Numbered from the stretch's first letter, positions 45,675-56,128 are shown. The stretch: 64,000 nt of DNA from Streptococcus sanguinis (GCF_003943735.1 NZ_RJMV01000004.1:124001-188000); one strand, 5' to 3'. Numbers and translations: made by a program. The notes: generated by a model not told the origin, from the letters alone.

Positions 45675-47015
45675 TTATAAAATCAATGGTAAGAAAATTT
45701 GTGCTAAGCCTAGAAAAGCTAGATAACCTAACACATCTGTTGCTGTGGTAATGAAAATGGTCGAGGCTAGAGCCGGATCCTGATTCAGTGTCTTGATAAT
45801 CAGCGGTACAAAGTAACCAAATAGAGCGCCACATGCTAGATTAATCATCATAGCCAATACCACAATAACAGACAGATAGAAATTTTGATAGAAGACAAAC
45901 ATGACAATCGCTGCAATCAAGCCAGTAAAGAAACCATTAACCAAAGCTAGCACGATTTCTTTGAATACTAAATTCTGATCTTCTTTCAAATCCAGTTTCC
46001 CCAAGGCAATTCCCTGGATAACCAAAGCAAGTGTCTGAGAGGCAGAATTTCCTCCCATTCCCGTAATAATAGGACTAATCGCTGCTAATGCTACAACTTT
46101 TGAAATCGTATCATCAAAAAGTGCCACTGTCGCAGAAGCTAGAAAGGCTGTCACTAGGTTAATCATCAACCAAGGTAAGCGTTTCTTGAGTGATTCTTTG
46201 AAAGGTCCTCCAATTTCTTCACTTTCTTGGACACCCCCCATCCGCAAGATATCTTCTTGATACTCTTCTTGCAAAACATCGACGATATCGTCAATAGTGA
46301 TGATTCCTAACAATACCTGCCGATGATTGACGACCGGTACGACAGATAAATTATATTTGGCAGAAAGCTGTGCCACTTCCTCTTGGTCAACCTCTGGCGT
46401 TACACTCACTATCTGAGTATTCATAAATTCGCTGAGTTTCATCTCCGCATCATGAATAAACAAATCACGAATATCAATCCAGCCAACTAGCGAATGATGC
46501 ACATTTCTAATAAATAAGGTATCAATAACTTCCGTATTGGGCGAAATCTCCCTCAATTTATTGAGAGTTGCTGAAACGGTCAGATTTTCATTTAAGGTAA
46601 TGAATTCTGTCGTCATCAGACCACCAGCTGTCTGAGGATCGTAAGCCAACATAGCTTTCAAATTCTCTTGACTGGTATTTTTCATCATACTTAAGTATTG
46701 CTTACGCAGGTCCACACTCAAGTACCCCAAAATATCTACCACATCATCATCTGGCATAAGATGAAAAAGAGTGCTGGTACGTTTGAAAGAAATCGATTGG
46801 ATAATCTGTCGTTGCAACTCCGGCTCGGCTTCTTTTAAAATCTCTACCAATTGATCATCACTAGCCATTTCCGTAAAGGTTTTGAGGAGATTTCCTTCCT
46901 CATCCTCCAAAGCCTCCAAAGAAAGAGCAATATCAATGGGATAGTAATCGTCAAATATCTGATTGAAAACCTCACTATCCTGTGATAGTAAGACCTGATT
47001 TAATAATTCTTCCAT
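45675..47015 (-). CDS. mgtE: MgtE-family magnesium transporter
   Basis: A 446-residue protein. The N-terminal superhelical domain covers ~1-130 and a pair of CBS domains ~130-255 (MTTEFITLNENLTVSATLNK; VVPVVNHRQVLLGIITIDDI). Five membrane segments follow (~285-445), including the pore region SPIITGMGGNSASQTLALV with its conserved GGN. Established function: a Mg2+ channel gated by cytosolic Mg2+ through the N and CBS domains. The leader is too short for a magnesium riboswitch. Confidence 0.93.
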   Translation of the reverse strand: MEELLNQVLLSQDSEVFNQIFDDYYPIDIALSLEALEDEEGNLLKTFTEMASDDQLVEILKEAEPELQRQIIQSISFKRTSTLFHLMPDDDVVDILGYLSVDLRKQYLSMMKNTSQENLKAMLAYDPQTAGGLMTTEFITLNENLTVSATLNKLREISPNTEVIDTLFIRNVHHSLVGWIDIRDLFIHDAEMKLSEFMNTQIVSVTPEVDQEEVAQLSAKYNLSVVPVVNHRQVLLGIITIDDIVDVLQEEYQEDILRMGGVQESEEIGGPFKESLKKRLPWLMINLVTAFLASATVALFDDTISKVVALAAISPIITGMGGNSASQTLALVIQGIALGKLDLKEDQNLVFKEIVLALVNGFFTGLIAAIVMFVFYQNFYLSVIVVLAMMINLACGALFGYFVPLIIKTLNQDPALASTIFITTATDVLGYLAFLGLAQIFLPLIL

Positions 47016-47038
47016 TGTACTCCTCCTTCCACTTTGCT

Positions 47039-47049
47039 AGTATACCATA
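47039..47049 (-). promoter_or_regulatory. extended -10 promoter of mgtE
   Basis: TGGTATACT, an extended -10, with a short leader and the ribosome site GGAAGGAGGAG before the ATG at 47015. Confidence 0.55.
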
Positions 47050-47097
47050 AAAGACTGATTTTGATACAAGAAAGCTATAAAATCTTCAGTAAATCGC

Positions 47098-47302
47098 TCA
47101 CTTTTTCAAGCATGTAGTCACAAGGAAACGCAGGGAACTTTTAATTTTATTTTCCGAAATAAAAACCGTCATCTTGTCCTCAAATTTTTCAAGGGAAAGA
47201 GCATGACCAGCCCCACACAGTACTTCTAGTCAATTTTCTAGGAAAAGATGATAAATCACCCTCTCATCAACTAGGGTGGTTCCTAAATCAAAAAATATCC
47301 AT
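47098..47302 (-). pseudogene. remnant of a HAD-superfamily hydrolase gene (N-terminal ~65 codons)
   Basis: On the minus strand one frame reads WIFFDLGTTLVDERVIYHLF, then FLEN, a TGA stop, and onward LEVLCGAGHALSLEKFEDKM and TVFISENK before a final stop at 47098. FFDLGTTLVDE resembles HAD motif I (FDLDGTLxDE), and the part after the stop fits the start of a cap domain. The only nearby ATG (47302) is out of frame by one base within a run of six T. A frameshift, a nonsense codon and loss of the remainder together indicate a decayed gene. The rest of the 350-bp gap holds the mgtE promoter and the eno terminator. Confidence 0.45.
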
Positions 47303-47321
47303 TGTTATATCTTTACACATC

Positions 47322-47347
47322 AAAAAAGCTAGGACTAAGTCCTAGCT
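47322..47347 (-). terminator. terminator of eno
   Basis: AGCTAGGACT (47327-47336) and AGTCCTAGCT (47338-47347) form a perfect hairpin, followed by six T on the minus strand. Confidence 0.9.
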
Positions 47348-47366
47348 CCTCTTATAGGTTGTTAGA

Positions 47367-48674
<1,308 letters not shown>

Positions 48675-48710
48675 TTACTCTCCTTATTATTTAAAATTAT
48701 TTACTAGTCT

Positions 48711-48739
48711 ATGATACCTCAAAAACGCTTTTTTTTCAA
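48711..48739 (-). promoter_or_regulatory. promoter of eno
   Basis: A -35 TTGAAA (48739-48734), 17-nt spacer and -10 TATCAT (48716-48711), about 40 nt upstream of the ATG, with AAGGAGAG as ribosome site. Confidence 0.7.
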
Positions 48740-48864
48740 GGAAAAATAGAGAATCTAAGCAAATTTGAGAATTTTTGCACAAGAAAACGATTCCAAACTT
48801 ACTATATAAATGTTTTTCCAGCGAGCCAGAACGAATATTCAACCTTTTAGAATTTCTCCTTTTA

Positions 48865-48873
48865 TGGTACAAT
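48865..48873 (+). promoter_or_regulatory. extended -10 directly before the YueI-family start codon
   Basis: TGGTACAAT ends 6 nt before the ATG at 48880. Transcription starting at the usual 6-8 nt from the -10 would begin at the start codon itself. No ribosome site lies between. Confidence 0.6.
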
Positions 48874-48879
48874 TTTATT

Positions 48880-49329
48880 ATGACTGATATTAATAAAGTA
48901 ATCATGGAAAAAGCCCAGGGCGGAGTCAAGCTCAATCCTGATGAACAGCGTAGATTTTTAGGGACTTTTGAGGAGCGAGTGCTAGCCTCCTGCTCTATTG
49001 AGCAAGCCAACGAGACCCTCATTCGCAGTCATTTCAAGGAAATGCTCAGCAGCATCATGAAAAACTGCCAACCTGTAATTGTTAAAATTTCCCCAGAAGT
49101 CGAGTCTGGCAATCAAATCTTTTATCTAAAAACCTCCAAGGAACTGGGCTGCGAGGCTACTATCGTCTCAAGTGATTACCAGTCTTCTCCATTTGGCCTG
49201 ATTGTCCATAGCGACCATCTTGTCCAAGTAGATGACAAGGACATGAGCCAACAGTTTGCAAGCCTCCTTCAGCCAGCAGAAAAACCAGCAAAAGAAAAGC
49301 GCTCTCTCTGGAAAAAATGGTTTGGGTAA
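48880..49329 (+). CDS. YueI-family (DUF1694) protein
   Basis: A 149-residue cytoplasmic protein of unknown function. The family core is recognisable in LNPDEQRRFLGTFEERV and SSPFGLIVHSDHLVQVD; a Lys/Trp-rich tail (KEKRSLWKKWFG) ends it. The frame is open 35 codons upstream, but that extension would cross a promoter-like TGGTACAAT and lacks a ribosome site, so the ATG at 48880 (MTDINKVIMEKAQGG) is chosen. The mRNA is then leaderless by sequence. The next gene starts one base after the stop. Confidence 0.82.
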   Translation: MTDINKVIMEKAQGGVKLNPDEQRRFLGTFEERVLASCSIEQANETLIRSHFKEMLSSIMKNCQPVIVKISPEVESGNQIFYLKTSKELGCEATIVSSDYQSSPFGLIVHSDHLVQVDDKDMSQQFASLLQPAEKPAKEKRSLWKKWFG

Positions 49330-49330
49330 G

Positions 49331-49669
49331 ATGACAAATTTAGAAAAACTTTTCGCCTTCTTTGAAGCAGAAAATCAGCGAGATTGGCAAACCTATCAGA
49401 CCTTTCTTTCTGATCATGTTAGCTGGGAATTAGAAGGTGACACAATTGAAATCATCAAAGGTAAAGCGGACTACCTGACTAAAATTCAAAAAGTCTACCA
49501 TAAGAACCCCGTCTAATTTTCTTGCACTTATTATCAGCTTAGTCCCGACCAGAATCGGATTGTGACCATTTTAGAAAATGACTTTGGTGACCTGTCTTGT
49601 GACATCTTCTTCTTTGAGAAAGGCATAATAGTCAAAGAAATTGAATATCTACTAAAAAAAGCGGACTAA
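49331..49669 (+). pseudogene. SnoaL/NTF2-like gene interrupted by one in-frame TAA
   Basis: The frame begins MTNLEKLFAFFEAENQRDWQ at 49331 and reaches TAA at 49514-49516. It then continues in the same frame with FSCTYYQLSPDQNRIVTILE and IFFFEKGIIVKEIEYLLKKA to a second stop at 49667-49669. The joined 112 residues form a complete NTF2/SnoaL-like fold, a family of small ligand-binding or isomerase-like proteins. A single C-to-T change (CAA to TAA) would explain the break. Translation is coupled to the YueI gene. Only the first 61 residues would be made unless read through. Confidence 0.75.
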
Positions 49670-49680
49670 CCGCTTTTTTT
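49654..49680. terminator. terminator shared by converging genes, overlapping both coding ends
   Basis: GCGG (49661-49664) pairs with CCGC (49670-49673) between an A-run and a T-run. The stem contains the last codons of the NTF2-like gene (plus) and of the glycerate kinase gene (minus), which overlap by 4 bp. Confidence 0.75.
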
Positions 49681-50784
49681 CATTTTTAGTACATTGCCAA
49701 TATTTCTGGCTGTGCGAATCAAATTTTGCTCCGCCTGCTCTAGAATCCTATCCAAACTATCTGCTCGCGCAATAATCGGAAAAGCTGCCTGGATATTCTC
49801 AACTGGGAAATCCGGTAAATCATCTGCCAGGCTGCCGCAAATAGCCAGTACAGGAATGCCTTCAGGTGTTCGTCTTGCGACCCCGACTGGTGCCTTGCCC
49901 GCCAAAGACTGACGGTCCAGCCGTCCTTCGCCCACTACGACCAAGTCCGCTTTTTTAACTCTGTCATCAAAATCCAGTAAATCTAGACAGGTTTCAATAC
50001 CCGAAACAATTTTTCCTCCAGCAAAAGCAACCAGTCCTGCTGCCATTCCGCCTCCGGCCCCAGCTCCATCCATATCAATCACCTGAGAATCGACCAACTG
50101 ATAGAAGCTTGACATGGCTTGATCCACTTGAGAGAATAATAAGGGAGCTAGACCTTTCTGACCTCCGAAAACAGTTGTCGCACCGCGCTCACCACAAAGA
50201 GGATTGTCAACATCCGTCAAAATCTCAATCTCAACTTCTTTCAAGAAAGCAGGAACCTGCTCAGCCGATATTCGAGCTACCTTTCCCAAAGACGAGCCAA
50301 TGGGGCGCAGTCTATGGTTATCCGCATCGAAAAATTCATAGCCAAGGCCATCTGCTAGTCCAATCCCACCGTCGTTGCTGGCCGAACCTCCAACACCAAC
50401 TAAAATCTTTCTGACACCGTCTTCAGCCAGACGCAAAATTAATTCTCCCAATCCTCTGGTTTCTATGGCCAAGGGATTTCTTTTTTCCTTAGGAATAGAG
50501 GCAAGTCCTACCAAGTCAGCCATTTCAAAAAGCGCTTGCTGACCATTTCTGGCGTAGGGCATTTTTACTGGCTGGCCAAAGGGTCCAGTCACAGTGTGAT
50601 GAAATTCAGCCCAGCCCAAGGCCGCTGTCAGCGCAGCCATTGTCCCCTCGCCGCCGTCACCGACCGGTAGCAAGTCAAAGCTGGCATCTGGCATGGCCTG
50701 AGAAAAGCCCGTCTGCAGAGCTTGAGCAACCTGAGCCGCTGACAAACTTTCCTTGAAAGAATCCGGTGCAATTAGAATATGCAT
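49666..50784 (-). CDS. glxK: glycerate kinase (GarK/GlxK family)
   Basis: A 372-residue protein matching the family length. It phosphorylates D-glycerate with ATP to a phosphoglycerate feeding glycolysis or serine synthesis. Conserved parts are IAPDSFKESLSAAQVAQAL, LPVGDGGEGT, GVGGSASNDGGIGLADGLG and VVGEGRLDRQS. It follows serB by 9 nt on the same strand, so the pair may serve serine/glycerate metabolism. Confidence 0.93.
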   Translation of the reverse strand: MHILIAPDSFKESLSAAQVAQALQTGFSQAMPDASFDLLPVGDGGEGTMAALTAALGWAEFHHTVTGPFGQPVKMPYARNGQQALFEMADLVGLASIPKEKRNPLAIETRGLGELILRLAEDGVRKILVGVGGSASNDGGIGLADGLGYEFFDADNHRLRPIGSSLGKVARISAEQVPAFLKEVEIEILTDVDNPLCGERGATTVFGGQKGLAPLLFSQVDQAMSSFYQLVDSQVIDMDGAGAGGGMAAGLVAFAGGKIVSGIETCLDLLDFDDRVKKADLVVVGEGRLDRQSLAGKAPVGVARRTPEGIPVLAICGSLADDLPDFPVENIQAAFPIIARADSLDRILEQAEQNLIRTARNIGNVLKMKKSG

Positions 50785-50793
50785 ATTACTCTC

Positions 50794-51441
50794 CTATGCT
50801 TTTCTATTGTCTAAAAGATCAATGACCCGATAGAGATTACATTCTTGAATCTGATAAGGAGCCTGCTCTCGCACAATTGGCTTGGCCATAAAGGCAATTC
50901 CTATTCCTGCTGCCTGAATCATAGGCAGATCATTGGCGCCGTCCCCCATAGCAATCGTTTGATTTAATTCCAACTTATTTTCAGCCGCCCATGCTTTTAG
51001 CATGGCGAGCTTGGTATCCTTAGTGACAATCTCTCCTAAGACTCGGCCTGTCAAAAAGCCATGTTGAATTTCCAAACGATTTGCCTTGACGTAGTCAATT
51101 CCAAGCTGCTCAGCCAGTCTGTCCACCGTCTCATGAAAACCACCTGACACCAAGCCTACTTTATAACCACGTTTATGCAACTCATCGACCAGTTCCTCGG
51201 CTCCCGGAGTGAAGTGAATCTTTTCTGCAATTTGAGTAAAAATATCCTCTGGCAGCCCTTTTAAAAGACCGACCCGCTCACGTAAGGCAGCTTCAAAGTC
51301 CAATTCACCTCGCATGGCGCGCTCTGTAATAGCCGCAACCTGAGCACCTACACCCGCCTCCTCTCCTAGCAGGTCAATCCCCTCTTCCATGATTAAGGTG
51401 CTGTCTACATCCATGACTAATAAGCCTTTGACAGTTTTCAT
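50794..51441 (-). CDS. serB: phosphoserine phosphatase
   Basis: A 215-residue HAD phosphatase with motif I MDVDSTLIMEE (nucleophile Asp in DVD), motif II VSGGFHETV, and motif III/IV region TKLAMLKAWAAENKL followed by AMGDGANDLPMIQAAGIGI. It hydrolyses L-phosphoserine in the last step of serine synthesis. Related streptococcal enzymes have the same length. First gene of a two-gene unit with glycerate kinase. Confidence 0.94.
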   Translation of the reverse strand: MKTVKGLLVMDVDSTLIMEEGIDLLGEEAGVGAQVAAITERAMRGELDFEAALRERVGLLKGLPEDIFTQIAEKIHFTPGAEELVDELHKRGYKVGLVSGGFHETVDRLAEQLGIDYVKANRLEIQHGFLTGRVLGEIVTKDTKLAMLKAWAAENKLELNQTIAMGDGANDLPMIQAAGIGIAFMAKPIVREQAPYQIQECNLYRVIDLLDNRKA

Positions 51442-51471
51442 TGTCCGACCTCATTCTTTCTATTTTTTTGT

Positions 51472-51500
51472 ATTATACAGGAAATTCTATTTCAAAACAA
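51472..51500 (-). promoter_or_regulatory. promoter of serB-glxK
   Basis: A -35 TTGTTT (51500-51495), 17-nt spacer and -10 TATAAT (51477-51472). Confidence 0.65.
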
Positions 51501-51564
51501 GCTGGGAAAAATTGAAGTCTCAGAATCCTTGTTACTGACTGTTCTCTAGCGTTCCCTTTGTAAA

Positions 51565-51588
51565 AGAAAAAAGTTCCCGAAGGAACTT
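51565..51588 (-). terminator. terminator of ezrA
   Basis: AAGTTCC (51571-51577) pairs with GGAACTT (51582-51588) around CGAA, with a T-rich run on the minus strand. It lies directly after the ezrA stop codon. Confidence 0.8.
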
Positions 51589-51591
51589 CTT

Positions 51592-53316
51592 TTAAAAACG
51601 AATATTCTCGCGTGTTTTTTCATAGGACGTCACAAAGCGCTCTGTCACGCCTGGCTCGACAAGATCCAAAGCTTTTGAAATGATTTCCAAGGATTGAGCA
51701 TAGTCGTAGTCATGTTCAAAGACATACAAGGACTTGTTGAAAGCTGCTTGTACATTATCATCAAAGGAACGATAGCGGTTTGAATACTGCAGCAGCTGCT
51801 CAGTCAAGGTAGCATCTTGGACGATACGATAGGTTTCTTCTTCCAATTGCTCCATATCATTTCCTAGAATTTCCAGCCAACGGTTAACTGATTCGATATT
51901 GACTCGTGTAGCTTCCAATTCCTTCACCAACTCTTCAATATTGTTGCTGGTTGAGAAGAAAATTTCTAAGAAAGAGTCTGGAATCCCTGGCAAATTGCGT
52001 TTTTCCATATATCTCTTAATGGTATGCAATTTGTTAGCATAGATATTGACTTTCTGACGAGCATTAGCATCATCTTTTTCAATCTCTGCCAGTGCTTCGC
52101 CAAGAGAAATCTGTTCATCTTCGATTTCTTTCAAACGCTCTTGGATAGCTTCCAACTCTTCCTGAACCACAGAATAAGCTTGCTTGGTTTCAGAAGAATC
52201 TTCTACCGCGCTAAGTACCACATCTTCCTGGGCAGAAAGCTCGGCCTGCAACTCCTTGACATGAGAAGTTTCTGTATCAGAGATAAGGAAGGTTTGGGAT
52301 AAACGTTCTATCTCTTTTTGGAGTTGCTGGTTGTTTTCCTTTGTATGAGCCAGATAGCTAGGCAAGTTTTTAATCAGCTTCTCCACTACTTTGTGGGCTT
52401 CAATTTCCCGCGTAAAAATTTCATAGAGAGCGTTAATCTCTTCTTGCGCCTGCTCATTTTCATACTCAGCATTATCCAGCTCTAACGCTGAAATGTTGGC
52501 TTCATTGCGTTTGAGGCTTGCATGAAGCTGCTGGAAGCGAGACTCTATATCTGTTTCGATAAAGTGATAACCAGATTCCAAGAGCTTACGATGACCAGAT
52601 TCTAAGTCTTCCAACTGATCTGGCAGTTTCACAGTCAACTCTTCAACAATGGCAGGAACTTTCTCAACGATATGTGTCAGAGCAAGGATATGATCCTCTG
52701 CCTTATCCAAGATTTCAGCTGCCTCAACCGGGTCGCCTGAAGAATTAAGGGTCACAAACTGAGAAAACTCTGACTGGATATTTTCCAGCTGTTTTTCAAT
52801 CTCAGCTAGGGCTTGCCCATATGAGTCCGCATTCTCCGCAACCTGGGTTTGCAGTTTTTCAAACAAATCCAAGGCATGAAGCACACGACCGCTGTTTTTA
52901 GACTCTTGCTCTTTAAGATCTTCCAAGGCAGCACGAATCATCTTGATATCTTCTTCAATCAAATCAATCTGACTCTCAATATTGCCGATAGCATGCTTGG
53001 CTTTTATGAAACGAAAAGAATTATTGTAGCCTTCTGCTTCAAATAGATTATTTTCGATATCAGCAAATGAATTTAAGGACAGGTCTACCCATTTTTGATT
53101 CCATTCACGGAAGGCTACCTGACTCTGTCCAATCAAATGCATATTTTTTACTTCTTCAACTTCATCATTCACAGGGAGATTATAGAGTGCTTCTTTTCTC
53201 TCCTCCAAATTTTGAAGTAAAGCTTCATTTCTCTTTCTCATCAGAACTGCAGTACCATAGCCGACAACCAAAAGCAGAGCTACCACAGCAACGAGAATAA
53301 CTAGTCCAATAGACAT
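51592..53316 (-). CDS. ezrA: septation ring formation regulator EzrA
   Basis: A 574-residue protein. One N-terminal membrane segment (~3-22, SIGLVILVAVVALLLVVGYG) is followed by a long spectrin-like coiled-coil cytoplasmic domain. EzrA modulates FtsZ assembly and links the Z-ring to peptidoglycan synthesis. The frame is open 11 codons upstream, but GAAGGAG precedes the ATG at 53316, giving the length usual for streptococcal EzrA. It follows gyrB on the same strand, the conserved streptococcal order as I recall it. Confidence 0.95.
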   Translation of the reverse strand: MSIGLVILVAVVALLLVVGYGTAVLMRKRNEALLQNLEERKEALYNLPVNDEVEEVKNMHLIGQSQVAFREWNQKWVDLSLNSFADIENNLFEAEGYNNSFRFIKAKHAIGNIESQIDLIEEDIKMIRAALEDLKEQESKNSGRVLHALDLFEKLQTQVAENADSYGQALAEIEKQLENIQSEFSQFVTLNSSGDPVEAAEILDKAEDHILALTHIVEKVPAIVEELTVKLPDQLEDLESGHRKLLESGYHFIETDIESRFQQLHASLKRNEANISALELDNAEYENEQAQEEINALYEIFTREIEAHKVVEKLIKNLPSYLAHTKENNQQLQKEIERLSQTFLISDTETSHVKELQAELSAQEDVVLSAVEDSSETKQAYSVVQEELEAIQERLKEIEDEQISLGEALAEIEKDDANARQKVNIYANKLHTIKRYMEKRNLPGIPDSFLEIFFSTSNNIEELVKELEATRVNIESVNRWLEILGNDMEQLEEETYRIVQDATLTEQLLQYSNRYRSFDDNVQAAFNKSLYVFEHDYDYAQSLEIISKALDLVEPGVTERFVTSYEKTRENIRF

Positions 53317-53402
53317 ATAGAACTCCTTCACATTGTTACTATAAAGCAAACATAATGATTATATCATATTTTTGCCCATAATGGTTGATTTTTCTGATTT
53401 TT

Positions 53403-55352
53403 TTAGACGTCGAGCGTACTGTATACAGCATTTTCTTCGATAAATTCACGACGAGGTTCAACGCGATCCCCCATCAGCATGTCAAAAATCTTGTCAGCTT
53501 CCGCTGCATCATCAACTGAAACCCGTGCCATCAAGCGATGTTCAGGATTCATAGTCGTCTCCCAAAGCTGATGGTCATCCATCTCTCCGAGACCCTTGTA
53601 GCGTTGAATGGTTGGCTTGGAGCGACCTTCACTGTAACGAGCCAAAGCAGCTTGAAGCTCTTCTTCTTGGTTGGCACCTGGCTGGATGTATTCTTTGACT
53701 TCACTTCCGACCTTGACACCATAGATTGGCGGCTGAGCGATATAGACAAATCCAGCTTCCAGAACCGGCTTCATATAGCGGTAAATCAAAGTCAAGAGCA
53801 GGGTCCGAATGTGAGCACCGTCTACATCGGCATCGGTCATGATGACTAATTTTTGGTAGCGGGCCTTGCTGACATCAAAGTCAGCACCGAAGCCAGTTCC
53901 CATAGCAGTAAAGAGACTGCGGATTTCTTCATTGGCCAAAATCTTATCCATGCTGGCTTTTTCAACATTGAGAATCTTACCACGAATTGGCAAAATTGCC
54001 TGAAATTCACGGTTACGGCCGGACTTAGCTGAACCACCCGCTGAATCCCCCTCCACGATGAAGAGTTCAGTTTCCTGCGGATTATTGGACGAACAATCAG
54101 CCAATTTACCTGGCAGATTGGAGATTTCCAAGCCAGACTTCTTGCGGGTTACTTCCCGAGCTCGCTTGGCAGCAATTCTAGCCTTAGAAGCCAAAATTCC
54201 CTTCTCAACGATTTTTCGAGCCACCGCAGGATTTTCCAAAAGAAAATCTGAGAAAGCTTCACTAAAGAGGCGATTGGTAATCTTGACTACTTCACTATTG
54301 CCCAGCTTGGTCTTGGTCTGACCTTCAAACTGAGGATTGGGGTGCTTGACAGAGATGACCGCTGTCAGTCCTTCACGAACATCTTCCCCAGTCAGATTGT
54401 CCTCATTTTCTTTGAGAAGCTTATTTTTCTTAGCGTAGTCATTGATAACCCGTGTCAGGGCTGTCCGGAAGCCTTGCTCATGCGTTCCACCCTCGTGGGT
54501 ATGGATGTTATTGGCAAAGCTCATGACTGTTTCATGGTAGCCAGTCGTATACTGCATAGCTACTTCAACTGTAATGTCGTCCATTTCGCCGTCGGTATAA
54601 ATCGGCGTTTCAAAGATTACATCCTTATTTTCATTGATGTATTGTACATAGCTGGCAATCCCACCCTCATAGTGGTAGTCCTTGACCTGCTCCATTCCGT
54701 CTCGCTTATCGGTGATGGAAATTCTGAGGCCACGATTGAGGAAGGCCAGTTCTTGTACCCGCTTATTGAGCTTTTCAAAGTCAAATTCTACTGTTTCAGT
54801 GAAAATCTCTGGATCTGGTGTAAAGTGAACTGTCGTACCAGTACGGTCTGTCTCACCGATGATTTCTAAATCAGCGACTACATGACCGCGACGGTATTCT
54901 TGGTAATGAATCTGACCGTTCTTATAAACGCGAACATCCAGCTGAGTGGACAGGGCATTTACAACGGAAGAGCCCACACCGTGCAGACCTCCGGATACCT
55001 TGTATCCGCCACCGCCGAATTTTCCTCCGGCATGGAGTACAGTAAAGACGGTTTCTACGGCCGGCCGGCCTGTTTTCTCCTGAATATCAACCGGAATTCC
55101 CCGACCGTTATCTACTACTGTGATGGAATTGTCTTTTTCAATAAAGACCTGAATGTGGCTAGCAAAACCAGCCAACGCCTCATCAATTGAGTTGTCAACA
55201 ATTTCCCATACTAAATGGTGAAGACCTTCCTTGGAGGTCGAACCGATATACATTCCTGGACGCATACGAACGGCTTCTAGGCCTTCTAAGACCTGAATCT
55301 GACTGGCATCATATTCTTGGGCCTGTATATCTTGTTGCTTTTCTTCTGTCAT
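53403..55352 (-). CDS. gyrB: DNA gyrase subunit B
   Basis: A 649-residue protein. The GHKL ATPase domain shows [21 protein letters not shown] and [14 protein letters not shown]. The TOPRIM domain shows [19 protein letters not shown] and [16 protein letters not shown], and [20 protein letters not shown] closes it. With GyrA it introduces negative supercoils using ATP. It starts 12 nt after the HAD phosphatase gene, so it is probably transcribed from the same leaderless-type promoter as well as any internal one. Confidence 0.98.
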   Translation of the reverse strand: MTEEKQQDIQAQEYDASQIQVLEGLEAVRMRPGMYIGSTSKEGLHHLVWEIVDNSIDEALAGFASHIQVFIEKDNSITVVDNGRGIPVDIQEKTGRPAVETVFTVLHAGGKFGGGGYKVSGGLHGVGSSVVNALSTQLDVRVYKNGQIHYQEYRRGHVVADLEIIGETDRTGTTVHFTPDPEIFTETVEFDFEKLNKRVQELAFLNRGLRISITDKRDGMEQVKDYHYEGGIASYVQYINENKDVIFETPIYTDGEMDDITVEVAMQYTTGYHETVMSFANNIHTHEGGTHEQGFRTALTRVINDYAKKNKLLKENEDNLTGEDVREGLTAVISVKHPNPQFEGQTKTKLGNSEVVKITNRLFSEAFSDFLLENPAVARKIVEKGILASKARIAAKRAREVTRKKSGLEISNLPGKLADCSSNNPQETELFIVEGDSAGGSAKSGRNREFQAILPIRGKILNVEKASMDKILANEEIRSLFTAMGTGFGADFDVSKARYQKLVIMTDADVDGAHIRTLLLTLIYRYMKPVLEAGFVYIAQPPIYGVKVGSEVKEYIQPGANQEEELQAALARYSEGRSKPTIQRYKGLGEMDDHQLWETTMNPEHRLMARVSVDDAAEADKIFDMLMGDRVEPRREFIEENAVYSTLDV

Positions 55353-55364
55353 AGTGTTCCTTTT

Positions 55365-55931
55365 CTAATCAATATCTATAAATTCTTCAAGATGCTGCAT
55401 ATTATCAAAGAGATAGGTGTCAAAGCCAGCTGCCTGCCCTGCTTCAATATCCAGCGGACGGTCACCAATGACCAAGCCAGAGGCAATCTGATACTTGTCT
55501 TTTAGATAGAGCATGGAGTCTGGAGAGGGTTTCCTTGGAAAACCATTCGCCGATGTCACCACTTCTGTAAATGCTGATGCAATCGCAGTTTTCTCCAAGA
55601 TTTCCAGCACTTGATTGTCCCGGTGGGAGACCAGAAAGTTCCGACCACCCTTGTCCACAATCCGCCTAAGCAAGTCTGCCGCTCCGTCAAATAAAACAGG
55701 GTGACTCAACTCTTCTGCTTCATTGGCCTTATAAAACTTTAAAAAGTCTTTTTCTTGGGGAGCAAACTGCTGGACTGCATAGTCCGTAGACACCTTGAGG
55801 GCCTTATAAACTTCGTCGTGACCAGCTTGCAGACCAAACTCTTTCAAGGTTTGAACAAAAGCTGCAGTCGAAGTTTCATAATTATCCAAGAGTGTTCCAC
55901 CTAAATCCCAGATGTAATCTTGATAATTCAT
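55365..55931 (-). CDS. HAD-family phosphatase upstream of gyrB
   Basis: A 188-residue HAD hydrolase with motif I WDLGGTLLDNYE (nucleophile Asp in WDLGGT), motif II FLVSHRD, and motif IV GDRPLDIEAGQAAGFDTYLF. A helical cap lies between. Substrates in this subgroup are mostly small phosphorylated metabolites. The ATG at 55931 is preferred over one three codons upstream because that one lies inside the TATAAT box. The transcript then starts at or next to the ATG. Confidence 0.88.
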   Translation of the reverse strand: MNYQDYIWDLGGTLLDNYETSTAAFVQTLKEFGLQAGHDEVYKALKVSTDYAVQQFAPQEKDFLKFYKANEAEELSHPVLFDGAADLLRRIVDKGGRNFLVSHRDNQVLEILEKTAIASAFTEVVTSANGFPRKPSPDSMLYLKDKYQIASGLVIGDRPLDIEAGQAAGFDTYLFDNMQHLEEFIDID

Positions 55932-55938
55932 ACCTTTC

Positions 55939-55947
55939 ATTATACCA
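55939..55947 (-). promoter_or_regulatory. extended -10 directly before the HAD phosphatase start codon
   Basis: TGGTATAAT (55947-55939) is followed by GAAAGGT and then the ATG at 55931. With the usual 6-8 nt distance, transcription begins at the start codon. Confidence 0.65.
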
Positions 55948-56128
55948 TAATTTTCATGAAAAAGGGGCTAATATTTGCCCGAACCCAGCACTTTTCCGAC
56001 TTTTTTCAACCCTTTTTCTAAACAAAATATCTCAAAGAATCTAAAATTTAAAAATGGCTGCTAATTTCGTCCATTCCAACATCTCTGAACCCGTTCCATA
56101 TAGAGGAGCGCAAATGTAAATTATACTT

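Noticed and set aside
47016-47050. Magnesium riboswitch (M-box) before mgtE
   Set aside because: Only about 23 nt separate the extended -10 region from the start codon, too short for an M-box.
47098-47302. Alpha/beta-hydrolase remnant (GAGHALS looked like a catalytic His motif)
   Set aside because: The upstream part of the same frame carries a HAD motif I, and the segment after it fits a HAD cap domain better.
48775-48879. 35-codon N-terminal extension of the YueI-family protein
   Set aside because: The extension (starting MHKKTIPNLL) has no ribosome site, crosses a promoter-like element, and does not look like family sequence.
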